64,000 bases of DNA from Microbacterium trichothecenolyticum (GTDB lineage Bacteria > Actinomycetota > Actinomycetes > Actinomycetales > Microbacteriaceae), in the NCBI RefSeq assembly GCF_000956465.1, contig NZ_JYJA01000036.1:62001-126000 (forward strand), read 5' to 3'. Positions within the stretch are counted from its first letter, which is position 1. Every line of letters begins with the position of its first letter. Both the position numbers and the translations under genes were made by a program. Shown in pieces: positions 8,284 to 17,735 of the stretch. The notes below the pieces were generated by a model. It ran no database searches, was not told where the DNA came from, and saw nothing but the letters and a program-made list of their open reading frames with translations.

Positions 8284-9212
8284 AGCTCCGCCTCCCTTCT
8301 GTTCAGCAACCACGACACCGGCACCATGATCGCGGTGACCACGAGGAAGAGGATGACGTTGCCGGCGGTGGACAGGCCGAAGAAGCCGGCCTGGTACTGC
8401 TTGTAGATGACGGACGCGATCACGTCGCTGGAGAACCCGGGGCCGCCCTTGGTCATCGCCCAGATCATGGCGAACTCTCGGAGACCGCCGATGAGCGACA
8501 GGATGATGACGGTCGCGGTGGCGGGGCGGACCAGCGGCAGGGTGATGTTGCGGAACACCGACCACGCGCCGGCGCCGTCCATGCGGGCAGCCTCGAAGTA
8601 CTCGTGCGGGATGGCGACGATGCCGGCCATGAAGATCAGCGTCGCGATCCCGACGCCCTTCCAGATGTCCACCCCGGCGACGGTCAGCAGCGCCAGGTTC
8701 GGGTCGGTGTACCAGCCGGGTTCGGGCAGGTTGAAGAAGCCGAGCACGTTGTTCACGACGCCGTGGAACGGGTCGAGCAGTGCCTTGAAGGTGAGGCCGA
8801 CGCCGATCGTCGAGACCAGCACCGGGAAGAAGACGACGGCGCGCAGGTAGCCGCGGCCCAGGGTCGGGCCCGTCAGCAGCAGGGCGAGCGCCAGGCCGAG
8901 GACGACCTTCGCTGCCGAGGTGACGAAGCCGTAGATGAAGGTGTTGATGAAGCCCTGCACCAGCTGGGGCTCCTGGAAGAACTGCACGAAGTTGTCGAAG
9001 CCGATGAACTGGACGTCGAAGAGCGTCCAGCGCGTCAGCGAGAAGTAGAACGAGGCGAACGTGGGCACCGCGAAGAACACGATGAACAGCACGGCCGCCG
9101 GGATGTAGAACCAGCTGGGGTAGGGGCTGCGGATGCCCTTGCGCTTCGGATCTGTCTTGCCCGGCCGGGTGGCCGGCGGGGCCGCTCCGGTCGGCGCTAC
9201 TGCGGTCGTCAT
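8280..9212 (-). CDS. Sugar ABC transporter permease (MalF type, CUT1)
   Basis: A 310-aa permease with a Pro/Lys-rich cytoplasmic N terminus, then six predicted transmembrane segments (first WFYIPAAVLFIVFFAVP). The EAA loop is HEYFEAARMDGAGAWSVFRN. The ATG at the 5' end is preceded by AAAGGAG at good spacing. It pairs with the MalG-type permease downstream and the lipoprotein upstream to form a complete importer minus ATPase. The location between the rha operon and two rhamnosidases suggests L-rhamnose or short rhamnosides as substrate (inference). Confidence 0.9.
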   Translation of the reverse strand: MTTAVAPTGAAPPATRPGKTDPKRKGIRSPYPSWFYIPAAVLFIVFFAVPTFASFYFSLTRWTLFDVQFIGFDNFVQFFQEPQLVQGFINTFIYGFVTSAAKVVLGLALALLLTGPTLGRGYLRAVVFFPVLVSTIGVGLTFKALLDPFHGVVNNVLGFFNLPEPGWYTDPNLALLTVAGVDIWKGVGIATLIFMAGIVAIPHEYFEAARMDGAGAWSVFRNITLPLVRPATATVIILSLIGGLREFAMIWAMTKGGPGFSSDVIASVIYKQYQAGFFGLSTAGNVILFLVVTAIMVPVSWLLNRREAEL

Positions 9213-9245
9213 TGATCACTCCTTTGTGAAGGTCCGGTGTGAAGA

Positions 9246-9274
9246 GGGGCCGGCGGCGTGCCGCCGCCGGCCCC
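9246..9274 (-). terminator. Intercistronic hairpin between binding-protein and permease genes
   Basis: GGGGCCGGCGGC (9246-9257) and GCCGCCGGCCCC (9263-9274) form a perfect 12-bp stem with a 5-base loop and no U-tract. This placement, just after the binding-protein gene, is classic for stems that raise binding-protein mRNA over permease mRNA. An equivalent hairpin occurs in the second importer at 30440-30471. Confidence 0.7.
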
Positions 9275-9308
9275 TGTGCTACCTGATCTCAGTGGATCCC
9301 GGGTCGGG

Positions 9309-10631
9309 TCACCAGCCCTCGAGCCCGAGCTGCTGCGCCTGCTTCTTCACGTCCTCGTCGTACTGCGCCGCGCCGTCCTCGGCACCGGTGATGCCGGATC
9401 CGACGGCGACCGTGATGTTCTCGAGGTTCGGTCCCTTGATGGGCGACAGGAACTCGAGCGCCGAGCCGGTCTTGCCGGAGTCGAAGTAGGCCTGGATGTC
9501 GTTCACCAGGTCAGGCACGTCGCTGGGCAGGGTGCACGCGCTGGTGACGTACGGCCCTGCGATCGAGCCGCCTTCGTTCTGCACCTGGCAGCCCTCGTCG
9601 GAGTTGGCGAACGCGACGAACTTCTTGGCGGCGTCGAGCTTGTCGCCCTCGGTCGTCTTGGCGATGTAGATCGCGTTCGGCTGCCACATGGTGATCGAGG
9701 TGTCGGCCGCGTCGGCCGCCGGCAGGGCGAACACGCCGATGTCGTTGACGTTCTCGGGGTAGTCCTGCTGCACCGCCGAGATCGTCGCCGAGAGCATCGG
9801 GTACTGCGCGCCGGCGCCGGTCGCCAGCGCGCCCATCGCCTGGGCGTTGGTCATCGAGGCGAAGTCCTCGTTCAGCAGGCCCTTGTCGAACACCTCCTGG
9901 CCGTGCGTGAAACCAGCCAGCGCCGGCTCCTCGACGTACTTCGCCTTCGGGTCGTTGGCGGTGTACTCCTCGGCCCAGTCGGGGTTGACCGCCGACACGT
10001 TCGCGAAATCTCCGAGCACGAACAGCTGGCTGGTCCAGGTGTCACCGAACGACTGCAGGATCGGGGCGACGCCGCCGCCCTCGGCCTTGATCTTCTCGCT
10101 GTTGGCGATGAACTCGTCCCATGTCGTGGGCACCTCGAGGCCGAGCTGCTCGTAGACCTTCTTGTTGTAGAGCACCGCGCCGGCGAACGACGTGCCCCAG
10201 GGGGCGCCGTACAGGCCGTTGTCGGTCGAGACGACGGCCTTGAAGTCGTCGGTGAGCCCGTCGACCCAGTCCTGGTCGCTGAGGTTCACGAGCGTCTGGT
10301 CGGGGTTCAGTGCCTGCAGCAGCGAGCCCGAGTTGTAGTGGAAGACGTCGTTCATCGAGTCCGTCGACAGCTTCGTCTTCATGAGGTTGTCGCCCTCGGT
10401 CCCGCCGGGCTGCGTCTCGAGCTTGACGGTGATGTCGGGGTTGGCCTTCTCGAAGGCCGCGATGAGCGCCTTCGCCTGGTTGGTGTTGGCGTCGTCGCTC
10501 TGGGTGAGATAGCTGATCTCCACCTTGCCGTCGTTGGAACCGCCGCCGCCGCTGCACGCGGCCAGCGGCACGGCGAGTGCCACGATGCCTGCACTCGCGA
10601 GGAGCACTCTCCGGGTGGAAGAGCTCTTCAT
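9309..10631 (-). CDS. Sugar-binding lipoprotein of ABC importer (CUT1)
   Basis: A 440-aa extracellular solute-binding protein (family 1). It has a lipoprotein signal: positively charged start, hydrophobic stretch, and lipobox VPLAAC with the lipidated Cys at residue 26, followed by a Gly/Ser linker. The mature part carries the family segments (GLYGAPWGTSFAGAVLYNKK, QPNAIYIAKTTEGDKLDAA). ATG was chosen over an upstream one because AAGGAGG lies 7 bases before it and the signal peptide starts there. It is the first gene of the operon and is preceded by a promoter with a LacI-type operator, in line with control by the rhamnose regulator. Confidence 0.92.
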   Translation of the reverse strand: MKSSSTRRVLLASAGIVALAVPLAACSGGGGSNDGKVEISYLTQSDDANTNQAKALIAAFEKANPDITVKLETQPGGTEGDNLMKTKLSTDSMNDVFHYNSGSLLQALNPDQTLVNLSDQDWVDGLTDDFKAVVSTDNGLYGAPWGTSFAGAVLYNKKVYEQLGLEVPTTWDEFIANSEKIKAEGGGVAPILQSFGDTWTSQLFVLGDFANVSAVNPDWAEEYTANDPKAKYVEEPALAGFTHGQEVFDKGLLNEDFASMTNAQAMGALATGAGAQYPMLSATISAVQQDYPENVNDIGVFALPAADAADTSITMWQPNAIYIAKTTEGDKLDAAKKFVAFANSDEGCQVQNEGGSIAGPYVTSACTLPSDVPDLVNDIQAYFDSGKTGSALEFLSPIKGPNLENITVAVGSGITGAEDGAAQYDEDVKKQAQQLGLEGW

Positions 10632-10721
10632 CTTTACCTCCTTGTAAAGCCGAGCGGATGGTCCGCCCACGCTGCCGGATTCCCTGGTGCTGCGTTGAGA
10701 GAGTCGCTGCCCGGGTGGCAT

Positions 10722-10770
10722 TGAAACCATTCAACCCTCGTAAGGTACGTCCGTTCGCGGGCGGGGTCAA
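10722..10770 (-). promoter_or_regulatory. Promoter and LacI-type operator of the ABC importer operon
   Basis: On the minus strand, TTGACC (10765-10770) and TACCTT (10742-10747) have a 17-base spacer. Just downstream is the dyad TTGAAACCATTCAA (10721-10734), a degenerate version of TGAAACGTTTCA, positioned at about +2 to +13. Confidence 0.65.
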
Positions 10771-10821
10771 CAGTGGGATCCGAACTGATCCGTCACGATC
10801 GTGTAACGGTCTACACTTCGA

Positions 10822-10850
10822 TTGACAAGAACCATGAATCGTTTCACGAT
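10822..10850 (+). promoter_or_regulatory. Promoter of the first GH78 gene with operator between -35 and -10
   Basis: A consensus -35 TTGACA (10822-10827) is followed 17 bases later by CACGAT (10845-10850). TGAATCGTTTCA (10835-10846) fills the spacer and touches the -10, a classic repressor position. The longer dyad AATCGT-TTC-ACGATT overlaps it. The operator is identical to that of rhaM. Confidence 0.7.
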
Positions 10851-10896
10851 TGTCGAGCGGGTCGGCGACGCGGCCGACCCCCGAAAGGACACAGCC

Positions 10897-13584
10897 ATGA
10901 CGGCTCTTCCCTCTCCCACCGCAGTCGACACCGCCGTTCGGGTCGTGGGGCTGCGCTGCCAGCACGGCCGCGGACTGCTCGGCGTCCCGCGTACCGGGCT
11001 GCGTCTGAGCTGGCGCGCCGAGAGCGACGATCCCGATGCCCGCCTCGTCGGCTACCAGCTGGCCGAGGGGGCCGAAGGCGCCGAGCCCACTCCAGCGGAG
11101 CCGGTCGCCGACTCCCGAACGGTCGGCATCGTGGTCCCGGTCGAGCTCGCCCCCCGCGAGCGGCGCGCCTTCGCGGTGCGGGTCGCGACGTCGACCGGGT
11201 GGAGCGACTGGAGCGAGCCGCTCGTCGTCGAAGCCGGCGTCGACGGCCCCGGGCTCGAGGCATCCGTCATCGGCGCCGACACTGCTGCCGACGGGCCGGT
11301 CCCGCTCCTGCGCACCGAGTTCTCGCTCGATCGCGTGCCCCGCGCGGCCCGGCTGCGCCTGACCGCCCTCGGGCTCGTCGACGCATGGATCAACGGCGTC
11401 CGCGCGACCGACGCCCTGCTGACCCCGGGCTGGACGTCGTACCAGGAGCGCATCGTCATCGACACCCTCGATGTCACGGCGCTCCTCCGCGAGGGCGCGA
11501 ACGTCATCGTCCTCGCCGTCGCCGACGGGTGGTACCGCGGCAGCTTCGGCTTCGCCCGGCGACAGGCGATCTACGGCGACCGCACCGGCGCGCTCGCGCA
11601 GATCGAGGCCGACGGCGAGGTCGTGGCGAAGACCGATGCCTCGTGGCGGACCGGGTTCGGACCGCTCCGCAGCGCCAGCATCTACGACGGCACGGTGACC
11701 GATCTGCGTCTGGACGACCCCGCGGTGCATGAGCTCGGATTCGCCGGGGAGGACTGGGTCGCGGCATCCGTCGTCGACATCGACGCCGCGCGCTTCGAGC
11801 CGCGCTCCGCGCCGCCGGTGCGGGTCGTGGCCGAGCTGCCGATGACGCCGACCTCGCACGCCGGGCGCACGCGGCTGGACGGCGGCCAGAACCTCTCGGG
11901 CTGGGTGCGCCTTGTCGTGCGCGGCCGCGCGGGCGATGTCGTCACGGTGCGCCACGCCGAGGTGCTCGAACCGTCGGGCGACCTGCATGTCAAGGCGCTG
12001 CGGTCGGCCAAGGCCACCGACGTCTACACGCTCGACCGCGACGGCGAGCACACGCTCGAGCCCGCCTTCACGTTCCACGGCTTCCGCTACGCCGATGTCG
12101 AGGGCGCCGAGGTCGTCTCGGCGACGGCGGTCGCGATCTCGAGCGACCTCGCGCCGCGCAGCACGTTCTCGTCGTCGCACGAGGCGCTCGACCGGTTCCA
12201 CTCGAACGTCTTCTGGTCCCAGCGCGACAACTTCGTGTCGGTGCCGACCGACTGCCCGCAGCGCGACGAGCGCCTCGGCTGGACCGGCGACGCCCAGGCG
12301 TTCGCCGCGACGGCGAACACCCTGATGGACACCGAGTCGTTCTGGATGTCGTGGCTGCGCGATCTCGAGATCGACCAGACCGACTCCGGCGGTGTGCCGG
12401 CGGTCGTGCCCGACATCATCCGGCCGCAGGACATGCTGATGGGCGGTGTGCCGACCGAGAACATGGGCCGGGCCGGATGGGCGGATGCCGCCACCATCGT
12501 GCCGCTCTCCGTCTACGAGTCGTACGGCTCCACGGAGGTGCTCGATCGTCAGCGCAGCAGCATGCGGCGCTGGGTGGAGCACCTGCGTCGCCGCGCCGGC
12601 GACGGCGTGGTGCTGCCGGGCGGCGACTTCCAGTTCGGCGACTGGCTCGACCCCGACGCCCCCGGCGAGCGGCCGTGGGAGGCGAAGGTCTCGAGCGACT
12701 TCGTCTCGAACGCGTTCTACTCGTGGTCGGCACGGCTGCTCGCCCGCGCCGAGCGCATCCTCGGTGACGCCGGCAGCGCCGCCGACTACGAGGCCCTCGC
12801 CGACCGCGTCGGTGCCGCGACCTTCGAGCGCTGGGGTGAGGAGGCGATCCTCACCCAGAGCGGCGCGGCGATCGCCCTCGAGTTCGCCCTGGCTCCTGCC
12901 GAGCGACGCGCGGAGATCGCCGATGCCCTCGCCGCGAACGTGCGCCGCGAGAACGGCCGCATCGCGACGGGCTTCCTCGGCACGCCCCTCGTGCTGTTCG
13001 CGCTGTCGCGGTCGGGCCACCTCGACGAGGCATACCTCATGCTGCTCCGCCGGGACGCGCCGTCGTGGCTGTACCAGGTGGACCGCGGCGCGACGACGGT
13101 GTGGGAGCGCTGGGATGCCATCCTTCCCGACGGCAGCATCCACTCCGGTGCGATGGACGCCCTGCCCACCGAGGACGCCTCCGAGGACGAGACCGGCATG
13201 CTCTCGTTCAACCACTACGCGTACGGCGCGATGATCGACTGGGTCTACCGCACCGTGGCGGGCCTCGCCCCGGATGCCGACGACCCCGGGTACCGCACCG
13301 TGCACGTGGCTCCGCGCCCGGCCGTGGGGCTCGAGCACGCCTCGGCGTCGATCCAGACCCCGCAGGGGCGCCTCGCGATCGACTGGCGCGTCGACGGCGA
13401 CGTCTTCGAGGCCACCCTCGAGGTGCCGTTCGGATCGCGCGCGGTGCTCGACCTGCCGGTGACGGCCGGTTCCGCCGTGACCCTCGACGGTGCTCCCGCC
13501 CCCACCGAGCTCGGCCACGGCACGCACCGCATCGCGGTCACCGCGCCCGCCGTCGCGACCCCCGGCGCGGTCGTCCCGGCCTGA
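10897..13584 (+). CDS. Alpha-L-rhamnosidase, GH78
   Basis: An 895-aa inverting glycosidase that removes terminal alpha-L-rhamnose. Order: N-terminal beta-sandwich modules (about 1-130), a carbohydrate-binding beta domain with the W-Y-R-G segment (about 130-300), a concanavalin-like linker, an (alpha/alpha)6 catalytic barrel and a C-terminal beta domain. The catalytic motif PTDCPQRDERLGWTGD is present with general acid Glu458, and GATTVWERWD with general base Glu737. There is no signal peptide, so it acts on imported rhamnosides. Odd: about 15 acidic residues (LPTEDASEDETG) are inserted between the base motif and the conserved SFNHYA, where the sister enzymes have only GEMT/GQMT. The start has AAAGGA upstream. 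Confidence 0.93.
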   Translation: MTALPSPTAVDTAVRVVGLRCQHGRGLLGVPRTGLRLSWRAESDDPDARLVGYQLAEGAEGAEPTPAEPVADSRTVGIVVPVELAPRERRAFAVRVATSTGWSDWSEPLVVEAGVDGPGLEASVIGADTAADGPVPLLRTEFSLDRVPRAARLRLTALGLVDAWINGVRATDALLTPGWTSYQERIVIDTLDVTALLREGANVIVLAVADGWYRGSFGFARRQAIYGDRTGALAQIEADGEVVAKTDASWRTGFGPLRSASIYDGTVTDLRLDDPAVHELGFAGEDWVAASVVDIDAARFEPRSAPPVRVVAELPMTPTSHAGRTRLDGGQNLSGWVRLVVRGRAGDVVTVRHAEVLEPSGDLHVKALRSAKATDVYTLDRDGEHTLEPAFTFHGFRYADVEGAEVVSATAVAISSDLAPRSTFSSSHEALDRFHSNVFWSQRDNFVSVPTDCPQRDERLGWTGDAQAFAATANTLMDTESFWMSWLRDLEIDQTDSGGVPAVVPDIIRPQDMLMGGVPTENMGRAGWADAATIVPLSVYESYGSTEVLDRQRSSMRRWVEHLRRRAGDGVVLPGGDFQFGDWLDPDAPGERPWEAKVSSDFVSNAFYSWSARLLARAERILGDAGSAADYEALADRVGAATFERWGEEAILTQSGAAIALEFALAPAERRAEIADALAANVRRENGRIATGFLGTPLVLFALSRSGHLDEAYLMLLRRDAPSWLYQVDRGATTVWERWDAILPDGSIHSGAMDALPTEDASEDETGMLSFNHYAYGAMIDWVYRTVAGLAPDADDPGYRTVHVAPRPAVGLEHASASIQTPQGRLAIDWRVDGDVFEATLEVPFGSRAVLDLPVTAGSAVTLDGAPAPTELGHGTHRIAVTAPAVATPGAVVPA

Positions 13585-13643
13585 TCGCGCCATCCGTCAC
13601 CAGACCACCGAAGCCCCCACACACCAGACCCGCAAGGAGTGCC

Positions 13644-16469
13644 ATGAGCGGCCCCGTTCCCCACATCGTCATCGACGCGCCGTACCGCAGCGACGTCGTC
13701 GCCTCGCCGACCCCCGAGATCGGCTGGCGCACGGAGACCGACACCCCCGGCTGGCTGCAGTCGGGCGCCGAGGTCGAGGTCACGCGTGCCGGCGAGGTGT
13801 CGTCGCACCGCGTCGACGGCCGTGCCTCCACGCGGATCGCGTGGCCGTTCCCGCCGCTCGCCGCGCGCGAGGAGGTCTCGCTGCGCGTGCGGGTCACCGG
13901 CGTCGACGGCGCCGCGGGCGACTGGAGCGAGCCCCGGCGCATCGTCGCCGGGTTCCTGGCGGAGGGGGAGTGGCAGGCCGTGACGATCGGCCTCGCCGAG
14001 CCCGCCGAGAACGCGCAGCCCGCGTACCTGCGCACCGAGTTCGACGTGACGGGTCCGGTCGCGCGCGCCACGCTCTACGCGACGGCGCTCGGCGTGTACC
14101 AGGTGGCGATCGACGGCGTCGACGTCGACGACCAGGTGATGAAGCCGGGCTGGACGCCGTACGCGCACCGCACCATCCACGAGACCACCGACGTGACGCG
14201 TCTGCTCGCGGAGGGCCGCAACGCCATCGGCGTGCGCCTGGCCGGCGCGTGGGCGACGGAGAGCTTCGGTTTCCGTGAGAACGCGCGTCCCCTCTACGCC
14301 GACCAGCCCCGCTTCGCGGGTCAGCTGCTCATCGAGTACGCCGACGGGTCGCGACGATGGATCGTCACGGATGCCTCGTGGCAGGCGTCCAGCGGACCGA
14401 TCACGGCCAGCGGGCTGTACGCGGGCGAGGACTACGACGCCCGTCTCGCCCTCGTCGACCGAGAAGGTCGTGGCTTCGCTCAAGCGGGCTACGCCGCCGG
14501 CGGTTGGGCGCCCGTCGCCGAGCTCGAGGCTCTGCGCACGCCCGAGGCCCGGGTGTCGCCGTTCGTGCGTCGTATCGAAGACCTGGCGGTCCGCGAGGTC
14601 ATCACCACCCCGAGCGGCAAGACGGTCCTCGACTTCGGCCAGAACCTGGTCGGCCGCCTCCGGATCCGGGTGTCGGGTCCTGCGGGCGCCGTGATCACGC
14701 TGCGGCACGCGGAAGTGCTCGAGCACGGCGAGCTCGGCACGCGGCCGCTGCGCGCCGCCGCCGCGACCGACCACTACACGCTCGCGGGCGGCGGTGCAGA
14801 GGAATGGGAGCCGGAGTTCACCTTCCACGGCTTCCGCTACGCCGAGGTCGACGGATGGCCGGGCGAGTTCGACCCCTCCGCCGTCACCGCGGTCGTCATC
14901 CACAGCGACATGGAGCGCACGGGCTGGTTCGAGGCATCCCATCCCCTCGTCAACCAGCTGCACGAGAACATCCTCTGGGGCCTGCGCGGCAACTTCCTGT
15001 ACCTCCCGACCGACTGCCCGCAGCGCGACGAGCGCCTGGGGTGGACGGGTGACATCCAGGTGTTCGCGCCGACGGCCTCGTTCCTCTATGACGTGCGCGG
15101 CTTCCTCGACTCGTGGCTGCGGGACCTCGCGCTCGAGCAGGTCGACGGCGTGGTGCCGTTCGTCGTGCCGAACGCGCTCGGGGTCGCCCGTCCCGCCGCA
15201 GCGTGGGGCGATGCCGCCACGATCGTGCCGTGGGTGCTCCACGAGCGCTACGCCGACGTCGCCACCGTCGAGCGCCAGTACCCGAGCATGAAGGGCTGGG
15301 CGGACGTGCTCATCCGTCTGGCCGGCCCCCGCCGGCTGTGGGAGGGGATGTTCCAGTTCGGCGACTGGCTCGACCCGGACGCGCCGCCGCACCTGCCCGC
15401 GAATGCGAAGACGGATGCCGACATCGTGGCGTCGGCGTACCTCTTCCGGTCGGCCGACGCCGTGGCCCGCGCCGCCGCGCTCCTCGGAAAGGACGACGAG
15501 GCCCGGGAGTACGCGCAGATCGCGGAGGAGGTGCGCGCCGCGTTCCTGGCGGAGTACGTGACGCCCGCCGGGCGCATGATGTCGGACGCGCAGACCGCGT
15601 ACGCGATGGCGATCGTCTTCGACATCGTCCCCGCCGACCAGCAGGAGGTGCTCGGCGCACGGCTGGCCGAGCTCACGCGACTGTCGGGCTACCGCATCAG
15701 CACCGGCTTCGTCGGCACGCCCATCATCCAGGACGCCCTCACCCGCACCGGCAACCTCGAGACCGCGCGGCGCCTGCTTGTGCAGACCGAGAACCCGTCG
15801 TGGCTCTACCCGGTGACGATGGGCGCGACCACCATCTGGGAGCGGTGGGACTCGATGCTCCCCGACGGATCGATCAACCCGGGCGAGATGACGTCGTTCA
15901 ACCACTACGCGCTCGGCGCCGTCGGCGACTGGCTGCATCGCGTCGTCGCGGGCCTCGCGCCCGATGCGCCGGGATACGAGCGGATCCGCATCCAGCCGCG
16001 CCCGCTCGCCGAATTCGACCACGCGTGGGCCGAGCACCTGACGCCGTACGGCACCGCGCGTGCAGGGTGGTCGCGCCAGGACGGCGTCGTCCGCGTCGAG
16101 GCGACCGTGCCGCCGAACACGACCGCCGTCGTCGTGCTGCCCGACGGGCGTGAGCTCGAGGTCGGCTCGGGAGCCCACGAGTGGGAGGTCGCCGACACCG
16201 CGCCGGCGGCCGCCGCCTCGCGGATCGGTCTGGACTCGACCCTCGCCGCCGTCATCGACGACCTCGAGGCCTACGAGGCCATCGGCCAGGTGCTCGAGGC
16301 GTCGAGCCCCGAGGCCGCGCACGGCTTCCGCACCCACACGAAGTGGTCGGATGCCCGCGAACTCGGGGAGGCGCTGTTCATGCACGCCGGCCCGGAGACG
16401 CAGCAGGAGATCGCCGCGCGCCTGGCCGAACTCTCGGCAGAGCGCGAGGGGGCGACTGCGGATGCCTGA
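13644..16469 (+). CDS. Alpha-L-rhamnosidase, GH78, with C-terminal extension
   Basis: A 941-aa second GH78 enzyme, 59 bases after the first and probably cotranscribed. The ATG has AAGGAG 7 bases upstream. It has the catalytic motif PTDCPQRDERLGWTGD with general acid Glu463, GATTIWERWDS with general base Glu733, and SFNHYALGAVGDW. There is no signal peptide, so it is cytoplasmic. After the C-terminal beta domain there is an extra helical tail of about 80 residues (from ASRIGLDSTLAAVIDDLEAY to the end) that neither of the other two GH78 proteins here has. It could be an oligomerisation segment. The gene is followed by two hairpins. Confidence 0.93.
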   Translation: MSGPVPHIVIDAPYRSDVVASPTPEIGWRTETDTPGWLQSGAEVEVTRAGEVSSHRVDGRASTRIAWPFPPLAAREEVSLRVRVTGVDGAAGDWSEPRRIVAGFLAEGEWQAVTIGLAEPAENAQPAYLRTEFDVTGPVARATLYATALGVYQVAIDGVDVDDQVMKPGWTPYAHRTIHETTDVTRLLAEGRNAIGVRLAGAWATESFGFRENARPLYADQPRFAGQLLIEYADGSRRWIVTDASWQASSGPITASGLYAGEDYDARLALVDREGRGFAQAGYAAGGWAPVAELEALRTPEARVSPFVRRIEDLAVREVITTPSGKTVLDFGQNLVGRLRIRVSGPAGAVITLRHAEVLEHGELGTRPLRAAAATDHYTLAGGGAEEWEPEFTFHGFRYAEVDGWPGEFDPSAVTAVVIHSDMERTGWFEASHPLVNQLHENILWGLRGNFLYLPTDCPQRDERLGWTGDIQVFAPTASFLYDVRGFLDSWLRDLALEQVDGVVPFVVPNALGVARPAAAWGDAATIVPWVLHERYADVATVERQYPSMKGWADVLIRLAGPRRLWEGMFQFGDWLDPDAPPHLPANAKTDADIVASAYLFRSADAVARAAALLGKDDEAREYAQIAEEVRAAFLAEYVTPAGRMMSDAQTAYAMAIVFDIVPADQQEVLGARLAELTRLSGYRISTGFVGTPIIQDALTRTGNLETARRLLVQTENPSWLYPVTMGATTIWERWDSMLPDGSINPGEMTSFNHYALGAVGDWLHRVVAGLAPDAPGYERIRIQPRPLAEFDHAWAEHLTPYGTARAGWSRQDGVVRVEATVPPNTTAVVVLPDGRELEVGSGAHEWEVADTAPAAAASRIGLDSTLAAVIDDLEAYEAIGQVLEASSPEAAHGFRTHTKWSDARELGEALFMHAGPETQQEIAARLAELSAEREGATADA

Positions 16470-16482
16470 GCGGCCGCGCCTG

Positions 16483-16528
16483 CTGGGGCCTCGCCCCAGA
16501 CCCCCGGGCGTCGGCGCGCACCCGGGGG
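16483..16528 (+). terminator. Tandem hairpins after the GH78 pair
   Basis: CTGGGGC/GCCCCAG (16483-16489 with 16493-16499, 3-base loop) is followed by CCCCCGGG/CCCGGGGG (16501-16508 with 16521-16528). There is no T-run. They probably end the rhamnosidase transcript before the LacI promoter (TACACT at 16558-16563). Confidence 0.55.
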
Positions 16529-16595
16529 AGCGGGCGACCGCTTCCCCGGCAGTGCCCTACACTCACGGACAGCGGAAGGAACTCCTGGGGGCGTC

Positions 16596-17603
16596 ATGGT
16601 GGTGAGCGTGCGCGATGTCGCGGCTGCGGCATCCGTTTCCGTCGGCACGGTCTCGAACGTGCTCAATCGACCCGAGAAGGTGTCGCCCGCGACCGTCGAG
16701 CGTGTGACGCAGGCGATCGAGGAGCTGGGGTTCGTCCGCAACGACGCCGCCCGGCAGCTCAGAGCCGGTCGCAGCCGCAGCATCGCGCTGATCGTGCTGG
16801 ACGCCGGCAACCCGTTCTTCGCCGAGGTCGCCCGAGGTGCGGAGGACCGCGCCGCCGAGGCGGGGATGAGCGTGCTGCTCGGCAACAGCGACGAGCGCTC
16901 CGACCGCGAGGACGCCTACCTCGATCTCTTCCGCGAGCAGCGGGTGAACGGCGTGCTCGTCACGCCCGTCGACGGCGACCTCGCCGGACTCGCCCGGCTG
17001 CACGCCGGCGGGGTCCCGGTGGTGCTCGTCGACCACGAGGACTCCGAGCAGGCGTTCGGATCGGTGTCGGTCGACGACGTCGAGGGCGGCTACCTCGCGG
17101 TCTCGCACCTGCTGTCGACCGGGCGCCGGCGCATCGCGTTCATCGGCGGTCCTCGCACGATCCGCCAGGTGGCGGACCGGCTCGAGGGCGCGCGTCGCGC
17201 CGTCGCCGAGGTGGACGGAGCGACCCTGGAGGTCGTCGAGATGTCGGCGCTGTCGGTGCTGCAGGGGCGCGAGGCCGGGGAGCTCCTCCGCGGACGCGCC
17301 GCGGCCGACCGGCCGGATGCCGTGTTCGCCGCGAACGACCTGCTCGCCGTCGGGGCGCTGCAGGCGTTCACGCTGATGGCCGACGTGCAGGTGCCGCGTG
17401 ACATCGCGCTGATCGGCTACGACGACATCGACTTCGCGTCGGCGACCGTCGTGCCGCTGAGCTCGATCCGCCAGCCGGCCCACCTCATCGGGTACACCGC
17501 CGTCGACCTGCTCCTCAAGGATCTCGAAGAGCCCGGCGGCGACCATCCGCGCACCGTGCGCTTCCAGCCCGAGCTCGTCGTGCGGGAGTCCACGGCCGGC
17601 TGA
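16596..17603 (+). CDS. LacI-family transcriptional regulator (candidate rhamnose repressor)
   Basis: A 335-aa regulator. Its N-terminal helix-turn-helix (residues 4-24) has recognition helix VGTVSNVLNRP, followed by the hinge helix AARQLRAGRSRSIAL. The periplasmic-binding-protein-like effector domain follows (FAANDLLAVGALQAF, IGYDDIDFA). Near-identical LacI operators lie before rhaM, the importer and the first GH78, so this gene is the most likely repressor of the rhamnose regulon, with L-rhamnose or rhamnulose as inducer (inference). The ATG is chosen; a GTG three codons later is also possible. Confidence 0.88.
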   Translation: MVVSVRDVAAAASVSVGTVSNVLNRPEKVSPATVERVTQAIEELGFVRNDAARQLRAGRSRSIALIVLDAGNPFFAEVARGAEDRAAEAGMSVLLGNSDERSDREDAYLDLFREQRVNGVLVTPVDGDLAGLARLHAGGVPVVLVDHEDSEQAFGSVSVDDVEGGYLAVSHLLSTGRRRIAFIGGPRTIRQVADRLEGARRAVAEVDGATLEVVEMSALSVLQGREAGELLRGRAAADRPDAVFAANDLLAVGALQAFTLMADVQVPRDIALIGYDDIDFASATVVPLSSIRQPAHLIGYTAVDLLLKDLEEPGGDHPRTVRFQPELVVRESTAG

Positions 17604-17735
17604 CCGGCCCCGAAGTCCCCCCTCGTTCCCGCTGCACTCTTCCCGGCGCGTGCCAGCGCCCCCGCACTCCCTTCCTCCCTCTTCTTCCCCCTCCCCTCCC
17701 GGAGCGGGGCGGGTCGGCCTCTCGGCCGGACCGGG

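Noticed and set aside
17604..17735. Pyrimidine-rich tract as a regulatory or coding element
   Set aside because: C/T-rich filler between two convergent genes; no frame, promoter or strong palindrome beyond weak GGCC pairing.
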